DNA from: Acinetobacter lwoffii
GTDB lineage: Bacteria > Pseudomonadota > Gammaproteobacteria > Pseudomonadales > Moraxellaceae
Assembly: GCF_029024105.1 (NCBI RefSeq)
Contig: NZ_CP118963.1
Coordinates: 1,612,001-1,676,000, forward strand
DNA: 64,000 bases
Reading direction: 5' to 3'
Every line of letters begins with the position of its first letter. Position 1 is the first letter of the stretch. Made by a program: the position numbers and the translations under genes. Below, piece by piece: positions 28,042-36,240 of this stretch. Below the pieces are notes generated by a model. That model saw only the letters and a program-made list of their open reading frames with translations. It ran no database searches and was not told the origin of the DNA.

Positions 28042-28392
28042 GTGAAATCTGTACTTGTTATATTAACCCAAGCCAATCTGACCAGTCTGCAGGTGCATGA
28101 AAGCCTATCGGCTACGATGGTCCTGGCAACTTTTGGCGCAGAAGTTAAAGTCCTGCTACAAAGTGCTGCCCTCAGTTTGCTGCATTCAGACCTGCAATTT
28201 GACCAGGTGCATCATGCATTCAAACTGGCATCAAATATGGTCGACAGTTTCGAGTTTTATGATCTCACTCCGATTCTGATTGAGAAAAAAAACCAGCATT
28301 CCTCATTTGTGGCACAGAGCGAACAAGAAATCGAATTTATTGAGCTTAATTCTGAATTTATTCAAAGCTTTGATCATGTGATGTATTGGTAA
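28042..28392 (+). CDS. tusC: Sulfurtransferase subunit TusC (DsrF family)
   Basis: Structural partner in TusBCD, 116 residues. The DsrE-like fold starts KSVLVILTQANLTSLQ. GTG at 28042 is chosen: AAGGA sits 7 bp upstream and the family starts here; the upstream in-frame ATG-less extension lacks similarity. Ends 17 bp before tusB. Confidence 0.87.
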   Translation: MKSVLVILTQANLTSLQVHESLSATMVLATFGAEVKVLLQSAALSLLHSDLQFDQVHHAFKLASNMVDSFEFYDLTPILIEKKNQHSSFVAQSEQEIEFIELNSEFIQSFDHVMYW

Positions 28393-28409
28393 GGAACAAG
28401 GATATAAAA

Positions 28410-28694
28410 ATGTCAAATCACACACTTTATCTGATCCAATCCAGCTATTCGGCAACAGCGCAGATCCTAGAGCAACTGGCTCAAACTTATACAATGGGTG
28501 ATCAGGTCGTACTGATGGGTGAAGCGGTTTTGCTGCTAGAGCATTCATTTCTTCAAAGCTTGCCGAAAATTCACATACTGAAAAATGATGCGGAGTTATT
28601 AGTACAGCCTTTGCCTGATCAGATAAAGCTTTTGAATTATGCGGATTTTGCAGATCTTTGCCTCGAGTTTAATCGCTGCATTTCAATGAAATAA
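28410..28694 (+). CDS. tusB: Sulfurtransferase subunit TusB (DsrH family)
   Basis: Smallest TusBCD subunit, 94 residues, beginning SNHTLYLIQSSYSATA with the LGEAV-like segment LMGEAVLLL. ATG at 28410 has AAGGA about 8 bp upstream; an in-frame TTG at 28386 would overlap tusC and is rejected. Confidence 0.87.
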   Translation: MSNHTLYLIQSSYSATAQILEQLAQTYTMGDQVVLMGEAVLLLEHSFLQSLPKIHILKNDAELLVQPLPDQIKLLNYADFADLCLEFNRCISMK

Positions 28695-28708
28695 TAAATG
28701 AGTTAGAT

Positions 28709-29020
28709 ATGAATTTAGAATTGGATCAAGATGGCCATCTGGTTGACTATACCATCTGGAATGAAGAAGTCGCTCAAGTGCTGGCCGATAGTCTGGAACT
28801 GAGCTTAACTCCTTGGCATTTTGAAATTCTGCAAGCGGTACGTCAGTTCTATCAGCAGTTTGGTCATTCACCAGCAACACGACCACTGATTAAATTTTTA
28901 ATGAAAACTGTCAGTGCCGATATCAATAATGCCATGCTTCAAGAAAAGTTTAATACTGGTCTGGTGGCCCGTCACTTAAGCCGTTTGGCTGGTGTACCCA
29001 AGCCTGCAAATTGTTTATAA
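28709..29020 (+). CDS. tusE: Sulfur carrier TusE (DsrC family)
   Basis: Accepts persulfide from TusD and passes it to MnmA. 103 residues; TPWHFEILQAVRQFYQQFG and the C-terminal arm GVPKPANCL with the penultimate Cys that carries sulfur are both present. Last gene of the tus run, followed by a strong terminator. Confidence 0.93.
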   Translation: MNLELDQDGHLVDYTIWNEEVAQVLADSLELSLTPWHFEILQAVRQFYQQFGHSPATRPLIKFLMKTVSADINNAMLQEKFNTGLVARHLSRLAGVPKPANCL

Positions 29021-29051
29021 AGATACTTAGCTTTCTATAGTGTGTATTTAA

Positions 29052-29083
29052 AGGCCCAGATCATTTTTTGGGCTTTTTTTTAT
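29052..29083 (+). terminator. Terminator of the tus operon
   Basis: AAAGGCCCA pairs with TTGGGCTTT and runs into eight T residues, 32 bp after the tusE stop. Confidence 0.8.
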
Positions 29084-29135
29084 GAGAGCAATTTTCAGAC
29101 TGAGAATAATGAAAGATACAGCTGGATCTAATTCG

Positions 29136-29618
29136 TCAAGTTCGAGTTTGTTCTAATACTCGCAACGCCCGATGCAATTCATGATCCATTTCAGGCAGAA
29201 CTTTAATCAGAAACTCAATTTGTGCTTTCGCTTCGGCCTTGCTCACCAGTTGGGCCTCTACCAGTTTTTGCTGCTGACTGATCAACAAACTGACTTGTTG
29301 AGGATTTGGTCGTTGTCCCTCACTTAAAGCGTTAATGATCTGAGTAAAGTCCAGATATAACTGTTCTTGTTGCTTTGATAATTCGCTTTGCTTTGCAACC
29401 GTATCGTTCTGTTTCTTCTTCGTAGTTTGACTATTCTCAGGAGAGTTAACAGATATATAGCTTGCCGATTTTTCAACTGGCAGGACCGGATCAGAATGGG
29501 TCTGATCAGTAAAATTCGTCCGATAGATTTCTTGTCGTACCTGATAACCAATACCCACTAAAGTCCCAAACAAGAGCAATCCGATCATTACATAGAACAG
29601 AATTGTTTTATCATTCAT
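29136..29618 (-). CDS. Hypothetical membrane-anchored protein (160 aa)
   Basis: Not recognised. One N-terminal membrane helix (ILFYVMIGLLLFGTLVGIGY, residues about 5-24) anchors a disordered Ser/Gln/Lys-rich linker (40-85) and a C-terminal helical domain of about 70 residues (LYLDFTQIINALSEGQRP onward). The topology suggests a periplasmic helical domain. Same strand as the broken beta-propeller gene, 69 bp downstream of it. Confidence 0.65.
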   Translation of the reverse strand: MNDKTILFYVMIGLLLFGTLVGIGYQVRQEIYRTNFTDQTHSDPVLPVEKSASYISVNSPENSQTTKKKQNDTVAKQSELSKQQEQLYLDFTQIINALSEGQRPNPQQVSLLISQQQKLVEAQLVSKAEAKAQIEFLIKVLPEMDHELHRALRVLEQTRT

Positions 29619-29687
29619 TTTTATGTCCTCAGCTCAACAAAGACAACCTTTATCAAAAAGCTGTCTTTTTCGCTAATCGACGATTGA

Positions 29688-30939
29688 CTACGGCGTTGAC
29701 CAGTCTGCTGGTGCATAACCAATCCGAACGCGTTGTGGATGATTTCCTACCGGTACACTCAGCACTTTATTGCCTGTGGCAAAATCAATCACTGTGACTA
29801 CATCTGTTTCACTTTCTGAAATTACACAGCTACGACCATCCGGGCTTCGCGTTGCCCAATAAGGTTTATCTGCAGAAATCAGTTTCCCGGCTGTCAGTGT
29901 TTTGCGATCTACAATCGTAGCGTAGTTATCCATGGTACCGGCGACACAGAGCTTTTCACCATCAGCACTGATTGATAGGCCATGATGACGCGAATCATTC
30001 ACCCATTTTGTCCGGTCTTTCGGAATACTGTCACTGCCAGGCAGCTGTCCGATCCGGCTAATCTTGTTCTGATTCAGATCGTACTCAATCAGCCCATTAA
30101 AAAATGAAACCTGGGCATACAGTTTGGTTTCATCCTTACTAAATACCATTGGTCGTACTGAGTTGGACAAATCTTTTCGACCAAATGCATCCAATGCAGG
30201 CCTGAAATCGATTTTTCTTACCACCTGATGCGTATTGGCATCTGCGATAGTGATAAAACGCTTACCTTTAGTAAAGTCTTGCCACTGTGCATCCATCGAG
30301 GTTTCAACATTGCCGATGGCAGAGTTCAGGATCTTGTTGCCGCCATCGAAGTAAATGTTTTCATGCGGTTTATCGCCAGTGCTGAAACGGCCCAACTCTT
30401 TACCGGTATGGATATCCAGTACATGCACCACATTTCCTGAAGATGCAGATACGGCGACTCGTTGCCCATCTGGTGATACCGCCATATGGTCGGCACGGAA
30501 GCTTTCAACAGGCGTCCGCCAGTTAATCTTGCCGGTTTTGATATTAATCGATACCACATCAGCGAAACTTGGGCGCGATGCAACGACTGACTGACCGTCT
30601 GGTGTCGAGTACATATCATCCACCAGCTGGTCATTGCCTTCACCAGCTGTAGTCTGAATAAGTATAAGCAATCAGTTTGATTGGATTCAGGTGAATTTCC
30701 TTAAGGCGCTCTTTACGGTCAGGAATCATGTTAATGACGCCTATTTTGCCAAAATCACCCGATGGACGAATCACGGTTACTGTGCCATCCCAGTTATTTC
30801 CGACAAAGAAAACCTGCTGTGAATTGGCAGGTGCTGCTAAAGACGAAGTAGCGGCCTGTACACTCGGCAACGCAGAAAGCATCGCCATTGCAGATAATGT
30901 CAGACAGAACCGTGGTCATTTTTTATTTTGAATTTTCAT
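29688..30939 (-). pseudogene. YVTN-type beta-propeller exported protein, premature stop and frameshift
   Basis: Seven-bladed propeller of the YVTN/40-residue repeat type, about 410 residues if repaired. Repeats include GKELGRFSTGDKPHENIYFD, VAVSPDGQRVAVS, and SPDGRSCVISE. The natural ATG at 30939 (MKIQNKK) is followed at once by TGA (30918-30916), then in the same frame PRFCLTLSAMAMLSALPSV and QA, a signal peptide. A later start at 30888 would shorten it. A second lesion at about 30661 (ACTTATTC) shifts the frame. Relatives act in the periplasm, often with metal or quinoprotein systems; the role here is unknown. Two lesions favour real decay. Confidence 0.7.
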
Positions 30940-31132
30940 CCATTATGCTCCGCATCATAATTTATATTTTTGTTTTCATTCCTTGTTGTGTACACAGTCA
31001 GGCTGTGTTTTAACTTATCTAATATACAAACGTATAAAATGATTTACTGTTATTTCCGACCAAAAAATATGCAGCCATTTTAAATCTATCACTTCAGGTT
31101 CTATGAATTTAGGTGATCATCGTACTTCGATC

Positions 31133-31456
31133 TTATGTATCCAGTACATCGACAAACTGTGCATTGAGCACATTGGCAAGATCAGCTGGTTTTATTCCGA
31201 TATCCAAGCCTCTTTTACCGCCACTGACATAGATCGTATTCAACTGTTCTGCGCTGGCATCAATCACCGTTTTTAATCGTTTCTTTTGACCAATGGGACT
31301 GATTCCGCCGACTAGATAACCGGTCAAGCGTTCTGCATGTTTAGGATCTGCCATCTGGAGTTTTTTGCATCCTACGGCCTGCGCTACTTTTTTCAGATTG
31401 AGTTGATGATGTACCGGTAAGATGGCAACAAAATACTGTTTTTCATCCGAAAACAA
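31133..31456 (-). pseudogene. ybaK: 3' part of ybaK (Cys-tRNA(Pro)/Ala-tRNA deacylase), cut by the prophage
   Basis: The 107 residues from FSDEKQYFVAILPVHHQLN through KKLQMADPKHAERLTGYLVGG match the central and C-terminal YbaK domain, including the Lys-rich active-site strand. YbaK proteins have about 155-160 residues; the first 50 are missing and the upstream frame is stopped at 31469. The break coincides with the integrase end of the prophage, so the 5' part should lie beyond the right prophage end. Confidence 0.8.
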
Positions 31457-31475
31457 TATTATATAAAGCTAGGCA
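31445..31475. other. Candidate attL at the ybaK/prophage junction
   Basis: The ybaK similarity ends between 31450 and 31470 and phage sequence with integrase arm-like repeats begins at 31474. The exact core cannot be fixed without the right end. Confidence 0.55.
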
Positions 31476-31547
31476 AATCTAAACAAATTTTAAATTATTG
31501 TATTTATTATAAATTAAGCACTTATAAAACCAAAACAAATCTAAACA
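31474..31547 (+). repeat. Direct repeat CAAATCTAAACA, probable integrase arm sites
   Basis: A perfect 12-bp repeat at 31474-31485 and 31536-31547, 62 bp apart centre to centre, between the junction and the integrase gene. This is where arm-type binding sites of tyrosine integrases lie. Confidence 0.6.
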
Positions 31548-31567
31548 CTATATGCAAAATCTTATTT

Positions 31568-31626
31568 TGTGAGTAGTATTGTGAGTAATTTTTCAAGTTA
31601 CTCATATTTTATTTAGGTTACTCACA
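31568..31626. promoter_or_regulatory. Operator-like paired inverted repeats over the integrase start
   Basis: TGTGAGTA at 31568-31575 and TGTGAGTAA at 31580-31588 face TTACTCA at 31598-31604 and TTACTCACA at 31618-31626. The outer pair is a perfect 9-bp inverted repeat and the last base is the A of the int ATG. Likely bound by an excisionase, a repressor or the integrase itself. Confidence 0.6.
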
Positions 31627-32843
31627 TGCTCACCGACACCAAAATTAAGAGCCTTAAACCAAGAGATAAAGCATATCGTATTGCTGATCATAACGGGCTT
31701 TGTATTGAGATTAGACCTACAGGTACAAAACTTTGGCGCTATCGATACCGATTTGAAAACAAGGCCTCAATGTTAAGTTTAGGGGAATATCCACGGGTAA
31801 GTCTAGCAGAAGCAAGAAAGAATCGTGATGAGGCGAAGGCTCTACTCAGTGAGGGCAAAAACCCGGCTTTAGCCCGCAAAGAAGAAAAAGTCATACAAAG
31901 TGTGAAGAATGCAAATACATTTAAAGCCGTTGCTGAGGAATATATTGCCGATATCTTAAAAAACAGATCAGAAAAATACGTTGGAAAAGTAAGATGGTCT
32001 CTTGATACGGATATCTACCCAGTAATTGGAGCCAAGAGTGTTGCTGACGTGACTGCTGCAGAAGTCCTGTATATTGCAAGATCAACCATCACTCGTGTTC
32101 GGACAACAGGCGCTAGAGGGACTGGTGAAGTTACCGCAGCAAATAATATTAAAATTATTGGTGCTGTTATGCGGTATGCGATCGCCACTCTAAGAGCTGA
32201 GAATGATCCAACTTATGCAGTACGTGGTTCCATCAATCGTCCAGATGTCGAGCATGCTCAGCCACTATCAAAAGAGCAGCAGGTGCAATTTAGAAAGGGG
32301 GTTGATAAGTACCATGGCACAGCAACAGTTAAAAATGCCTTACTCACTTTAGCTTATACAATGCTACGCTCAATCGAGATTAGACGTATGAAATGGGAGT
32401 ATGTCGATTTTGAAGAAAGAATTATTACTTTCCCGATTTCAACACGAAGTAACTCTCAGGAAAGAACTATGAAAAAGAATAGGATCCACTTGGTTCCTAT
32501 GTCTGATCAACTGTTCAATGTACTCAAGTCTCAATATGCTGAAACAGGCAACAAAGAGTATGTATTCTCAAGTGCATACAGTAGCGCTACCACAATCGGA
32601 AGTGCTACATTGAATAGTGCTCTAAAGAAAATAGGACTTAAAAACTCGACATCACACGACTTTCGGGCAACCGCGAGTACTATCTTAAATGAACTTGATT
32701 TCGATGATGACTGGATTGAAAAGCAACTTGCTCATGCCGAGCAGAATAAGGTAAGAGCATCATACAATCACGCTAAATACATTAGTCAACGCCGGAAAAT
32801 GCTACAAGACTGGGCTGACATAGTTGATAAATGGGGGCAATAA
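31626..32843 (+). CDS. int: Tyrosine-type phage integrase (DUF4102/P4-like)
   Basis: Site-specific recombinase, 405 residues. N-terminal DUF4102 arm-binding domain (LTDTKIKSLKPRDKAYRIAD), SAM-like core-binding domain (about 95-190) and catalytic domain with R in TMLRSIEIRR, H-x-x-R in SHDFRATAST, H in LAHAEQN and the Tyr nucleophile in RASYNHAKYI. It acts at the adjacent attachment site in ybaK. Transcribed away from the junction and overlapped at its start by an inverted-repeat operator. Confidence 0.94.
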   Translation: MLTDTKIKSLKPRDKAYRIADHNGLCIEIRPTGTKLWRYRYRFENKASMLSLGEYPRVSLAEARKNRDEAKALLSEGKNPALARKEEKVIQSVKNANTFKAVAEEYIADILKNRSEKYVGKVRWSLDTDIYPVIGAKSVADVTAAEVLYIARSTITRVRTTGARGTGEVTAANNIKIIGAVMRYAIATLRAENDPTYAVRGSINRPDVEHAQPLSKEQQVQFRKGVDKYHGTATVKNALLTLAYTMLRSIEIRRMKWEYVDFEERIITFPISTRSNSQERTMKKNRIHLVPMSDQLFNVLKSQYAETGNKEYVFSSAYSSATTIGSATLNSALKKIGLKNSTSHDFRATASTILNELDFDDDWIEKQLAHAEQNKVRASYNHAKYISQRRKMLQDWADIVDKWGQ

Positions 32844-32844
32844 A

Positions 32845-33093
32845 ATGCAGACTAAAAAATTCGATCCAAATAATTTACCAAAAGCTTTAACAGATGAGCA
32901 ATTAACTCAGAAGCTGATCCCTACCCGCTTTATTCCAGAAAAACCTGAAGAGCTTAAGGATAAGAATGTAGTCTATGTTTTTGACAGTTCTGATTCATTT
33001 AATCTGACTTATGATGAATTGGTAGAAATTGTAAGTAAAGCACGAAAATTTGGGCCTAGAATGGTGCCAGTATTGGGGACAATTGGAGATTAA
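32845..33093 (+). CDS. Hypothetical small protein downstream of integrase (82 aa)
   Basis: Not recognised. Soluble and acidic, beginning MQTKKFDPNNLPKALTDEQ, with YVFDSSDSFNLTYDELVEIVSK in the middle. ATG 32845 starts one base after the integrase stop and is preceded by GGGGG about 8 bp upstream, so it is cotranscribed with int. It could be a recombination directionality factor by position, but it lacks an evident winged-helix motif. Confidence 0.7.
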   Translation: MQTKKFDPNNLPKALTDEQLTQKLIPTRFIPEKPEELKDKNVVYVFDSSDSFNLTYDELVEIVSKARKFGPRMVPVLGTIGD

Positions 33094-33099
33094 ATTTTG

Positions 33100-33146
33100 A
33101 AAAAAGCCATGTCGCATAAATATTTATGCAGCATGGCTTTTTTTTG
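33100..33146. terminator. Bidirectional terminator between int unit and HTH-ImmA gene
   Basis: AAAAAAGCCATG ... CATGGCTTTTTTTT with an inner perfect GCATAAATATTTATGC stem. A-run on one side and T-run on the other allow termination of both converging units. Confidence 0.85.
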
Positions 33147-33160
33147 ATAAGAGTATCTAT

Positions 33161-34237
33161 TTATACGACTCTTAAATGTGTTTTCTTTCTTACAATATTT
33201 AATGAATATAATTGATCAATATCTTCTTTAGGAGTATGAAGCAAGTTAACAAGATCATCTATTGAATACTCCAAATCATTTTGATAATAATCAAAGATCT
33301 GGTCTATCGTAAGAGCTTTTTCTTTTGGGAAATCAAGCTCTGTAGGTTCTCTTGTTCGATATCCTAATTTAGTCATCTGAATCCAAAGATACTTCTTTTG
33401 TGATGGTGTTAAAAGTCCTTCCCTATCTGCAGTCATCAGAAGTGAAGACATAGAAACCCGCCATATCATTTTTAATGTGGCTAACTTTTCCAGTGTTATT
33501 TTTCCAGAAAGTTGCCCTCTAATATCCTTGGAAGGCATCAATAAAGCACTAGCAAAGCGATTTGCTTCATCTTCCATATCTTCTGAAGGAATTTTATGCA
33601 TAATTGCATGCCCAAGCTCATGAGCAAGTGTAAATCTTTGGCGATCCGATGGCATGTTTTTATCAATAAAAATACATGGATTTAATCCAGGAACTTTTAA
33701 AGTAACTCCAGAAACCCCCTCTTGGGAGAAATCACAATGAAAGACCAAACAACCAGCACGCTCAATATATTCTGTTAGATTCCTTAAAGGTCCATTAGGA
33801 ATTAACCATGTCCGTCTTACAAGCTCAGCAACTTTTTCAGGTGTTTCATAAATATCCAAACTTAAAAAAGGCAAAGGTAGATCTTCCTCGAATTCAATAG
33901 CCTTAATTAGTTTCACGGAATTAAAAATTCGAATATTTAATTCAGCTTCTAATTGCTCTATTGCCTTTTTTCCAAGTGAAGCATTTTTTCTGTACATTGG
34001 ATGCACACTTAAAGGCAAACCAAACGGCTTGTAGCTTTCGAAAAAAATTGACTCAGGAAAATTTAAAACCTTAGAGAGTTTTGTAATAATTTCTTCATTG
34101 GGCTCTAATAGTCCAGCTTCCAGTTTAGACAGAGTTCCCTGCGACATGGAAGTTTCCTTAGCCAGAGCGGTTTGCCCAAAGCCTCTATACTGCCTTAATA
34201 TCCTTAACAACTCAGGATTAAAGGTCACATTACTCAC
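33161..34237 (-). CDS. XRE-type HTH fused to ImmA/IrrE metallopeptidase
   Basis: 358 residues. An N-terminal helix-turn-helix (residues about 8-62, RGFGQTALAKETSMSQGTLSKLEAG) is followed by a linker and an ImmA/IrrE (M78) zinc peptidase: RFTLAHELGHAIMHK gives HExxH at about 215 and DEANRFASALLMP the third ligand Glu. A C-terminal 100-residue extension is of unknown type. Such fusions act as regulators or antitoxins whose protease part cleaves a partner or repressor. Its start overlaps the stop of the 206-residue gene by 4 bp, so the two are coupled. Confidence 0.88.
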   Translation of the reverse strand: MSNVTFNPELLRILRQYRGFGQTALAKETSMSQGTLSKLEAGLLEPNEEIITKLSKVLNFPESIFFESYKPFGLPLSVHPMYRKNASLGKKAIEQLEAELNIRIFNSVKLIKAIEFEEDLPLPFLSLDIYETPEKVAELVRRTWLIPNGPLRNLTEYIERAGCLVFHCDFSQEGVSGVTLKVPGLNPCIFIDKNMPSDRQRFTLAHELGHAIMHKIPSEDMEDEANRFASALLMPSKDIRGQLSGKITLEKLATLKMIWRVSMSSLLMTADREGLLTPSQKKYLWIQMTKLGYRTREPTELDFPKEKALTIDQIFDYYQNDLEYSIDDLVNLLHTPKEDIDQLYSLNIVRKKTHLRVV

Positions 34238-34854
34238 ATCTCACCTACCGCTTTCTTTCTAACAGTTTCTGTTGATTTTCCTTTAAAGCGTCGTTTAGCT
34301 TTAGGTTCACTATCAACAGTATTATTTGAAATATTACCAAGTTCGACAAATGAACTTTGAGTACTGACTAAACTTGTATTCCAAACCAGTGCACTCTTGT
34401 CTCTTGCGATCATTTTAATATTATCAATTTGAGTAGCTGTTTTATTTAAAGAATAAACAACTTCAACACGAGGTATATCGCTTGCGATACCACCCTCTGC
34501 TAACAAATTATAATCTAATTCAGGATCATGAAAGCTTTTTGCAGATTTCGTCTGAACATTTTTACTACGACCACTTTTGTCAGCTAGCTTAAATCGAAAT
34601 ACAATTTCTTGTTTTACAACAAAAAGAACTGTTGTGCCTTTATCTAAAATATATACATCTCTATTTCCCTTGAATTTATCCTTAAGAGAATCCATCACTG
34701 TTTCCCAAACAAATGTAGCCCTTCCTCTCGAAGACCATTTTCCAAAAAATGGACTACCAAGCCATTCCATCCATGCACTTCTAATAGATTCAATAATTAT
34801 ATCTGCATAAGGATTAATTAAATCATGTGCGCGAATCTCTTCTGCTAAAGCCAT
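34234..34854 (-). CDS. Hypothetical partner of the HTH-ImmA protein (206 aa)
   Basis: Not recognised. It opens LAEEIRAHDLINPYADIIIES and has an aromatic region EWLGSPFFGKWSSRGRATFVWE (about 30-52), a central beta-rich part, and a disordered basic tail (KAKRRFKGKSTETVRKK). First gene of a two-gene AT-rich operon with the HTH-ImmA gene, bounded by a terminator on one side and a promoter gap on the other. Position and coupling resemble toxin-antitoxin or phage-encoded defence pairs, the smaller gene being the likely effector. That is inference only. Confidence 0.75.
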   Translation of the reverse strand: MALAEEIRAHDLINPYADIIIESIRSAWMEWLGSPFFGKWSSRGRATFVWETVMDSLKDKFKGNRDVYILDKGTTVLFVVKQEIVFRFKLADKSGRSKNVQTKSAKSFHDPELDYNLLAEGGIASDIPRVEVVYSLNKTATQIDNIKMIARDKSALVWNTSLVSTQSSFVELGNISNNTVDSEPKAKRRFKGKSTETVRKKAVGEM

Positions 34855-34963
34855 ACAACTCTCTTAAGGAATAATTTATAAGTATTTATACAACCTTTTT
34901 TTACTTTTTAATAGTTTTTTATTCCAAAAATATTCCTAACTATTTTTACTCCAACCAAAACGC

Positions 34964-35152
34964 TCAATTAGGAGTTTGTTCTTGCAACCAGGCAACCTTA
35001 ATTTCTTGTTGTAACATCATGACCTCAAGGTGATTTACCTTAAGTTTAAATCCGCCATTTACGTCTGGCTATCCCCACCAAATCAACCAGCGCAAAATTC
35101 TCACACCTAATGATGGCTTAGCTTTTACTCGAATTACCTGATCTTCCTGCAT
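34964..35152 (-). pseudogene. Small phage protein interrupted by an in-frame TAG
   Basis: From ATG 35152 the frame reads MQEDQVIRVKAKPSLGVRI then LRWLIWWG, meets TAG at 35071-35069, and continues without a break as PDVNGGFKLKVNHLEVMMLQ to TGA at 34964, 62 sense-like codons in all. It is the last gene of the leftward lysis unit. Either an amber nonsense mutation, read-through, or a 27-residue peptide. The gap from 34855 to 34963 holds only the promoter region of the 206-residue gene. Confidence 0.45.
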
Positions 35153-35174
35153 AGTTACCCCACAAAAAAGACCT

Positions 35175-35480
35175 TCAACTTGAAGGCCTTTTAATAGCTT
35201 GATTTAAAGCACGTTTGGCTTGAGCACATTCAACATACATTCGGCGATCTTTTACCCAGGCTTTCAGCACATAACCACCATCACCCAATTCAATCTCAGG
35301 GAGGTCGGGACAGTCCTGAGTCAGATTCGCCGGCAGGTTCCATGCGACCGGCTTCGTTGAGGATTGACACGCCATCAGCATCAAGACACACGTTACGAAA
35401 AACAGGGCGTTCCGTGATTTTCTCAACTTTGTTGTTAATGACTTCCGTGTGCACTCGATCCTGACCTTTAAGTTCTTCAT
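35175..35480 (-). CDS. Outer-membrane spanin, Rz1-like lipoprotein
   Basis: o-spanin for disruption of the outer membrane at lysis. A basic N-terminus and hydrophobic segment (NALFFVTCVLMLMAC) end in a lipobox LMAC with Cys at about 38, so the mature lipoprotein starts CQSSTKPVAW. ATG 35480 with GAG 8 bp upstream is chosen over GTG 35489. It begins inside the Rz gene in another frame, the classic embedded arrangement. The mature part is longer than lambda Rz1 and extends beyond the Rz stop. Confidence 0.83.
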   Translation of the reverse strand: MKNLKVRIECTRKSLTTKLRKSRNALFFVTCVLMLMACQSSTKPVAWNLPANLTQDCPDLPEIELGDGGYVLKAWVKDRRMYVECAQAKRALNQAIKRPSS

Positions 35481-35694
35481 ATTGACCACTCACTTTATCA
35501 GCGCGGCTACGTTGTTCACGTTCCGCATCTACATAAGGTTTAATTGCTTTTGCAATATCGGCTTCGCGCTGTTCTTCACTGCGCTCAAGTGCAATGTGCT
35601 TCCATGCACCAAAGGCAACTGCTAGGGCAAGTAAGGCCAGCAGCACCACAATCACAGCTTTATAGAATTGGGCTAAAAAGGCATCTAGTACCAT
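35296..35694 (-). CDS. Inner-membrane spanin, Rz-like
   Basis: i-spanin, 132 residues. One N-terminal membrane helix (AVIVVLLALLALAVAFGAWK, residues about 13-32) precedes a charged periplasmic coiled coil (about 38-95). The C-terminal Pro-rich end overlaps the lipoprotein gene. Its ATG follows the endolysin stop codon with no gap. Confidence 0.85.
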   Translation of the reverse strand: MVLDAFLAQFYKAVIVVLLALLALAVAFGAWKHIALERSEEQREADIAKAIKPYVDAEREQRSRADKVSGQYEELKGQDRVHTEVINNKVEKITERPVFRNVCLDADGVSILNEAGRMEPAGESDSGLSRPP

Positions 35695-36240
35695 TTAAAT
35701 CACCACTCGATTCGAGATCCATCCAAAGAAAAACTGCTCCTGGCTTGGGTTGCGTTCACAAATTTCAATGTAACGATTGCCCTGCAAAATATTTAAGACT
35801 TTCAATAAGGTCTTTTCGCCTTCCTTGCCACGCTTGGCCAAAAATGTTTTTAATGCACCTAAGGTAGCCGGACCATATACACCATCTGGTACCAAGTCAG
35901 GCCAACCACCTTTACCCTGGTTGTTCAATAGGTTTAAGGCGCGCTGCAAAGTAGGCTTGGCAAAACCAACACCGCAGTTCACGCTTGTATCAAGCAATTC
36001 TTCTGCAACCAGTGGACTAAGTGCATTCACCTGGTTAAAACGCGGTACTATCCAATATTGTTTGCGGTAAATATCTCGCGCAAGTGATTCAGGCAGATCC
36101 TTCATGTGGCCCTTATAACCGTTTTGACGCGCTACAGCTTCGGTAATACCGTACTTTGTTGCTCCGCCTCGATCCGCAGGATTATTTACATAGCCACCTT
36201 CACGGCGGATGAGTTCATTTAAAAATTGTTCAATATTCAT
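35695..36240 (-). CDS. Endolysin, GH108-type muramidase with peptidoglycan-binding domain
   Basis: Cleaves peptidoglycan at phage release. 181 residues from ATG 36240 (GGAAG upstream). The GH108 catalytic start is LIRREGGYVNNPADRGGATKYGIT, with Glu of REGGY as the catalytic acid, then a PG_binding_3 domain with DGVYGPATLGALKTFL. No signal peptide, so it needs the holin. ATG overlaps the holin stop (ATGA). Confidence 0.92.
   Translation of the reverse strand: MNIEQFLNELIRREGGYVNNPADRGGATKYGITEAVARQNGYKGHMKDLPESLARDIYRKQYWIVPRFNQVNALSPLVAEELLDTSVNCGVGFAKPTLQRALNLLNNQGKGGWPDLVPDGVYGPATLGALKTFLAKRGKEGEKTLLKVLNILQGNRYIEICERNPSQEQFFFGWISNRVVI

Noticed and set aside
31445..31625. tRNA as integration target
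   Set aside because: No cloverleaf is visible; the flanking host sequence is ybaK.
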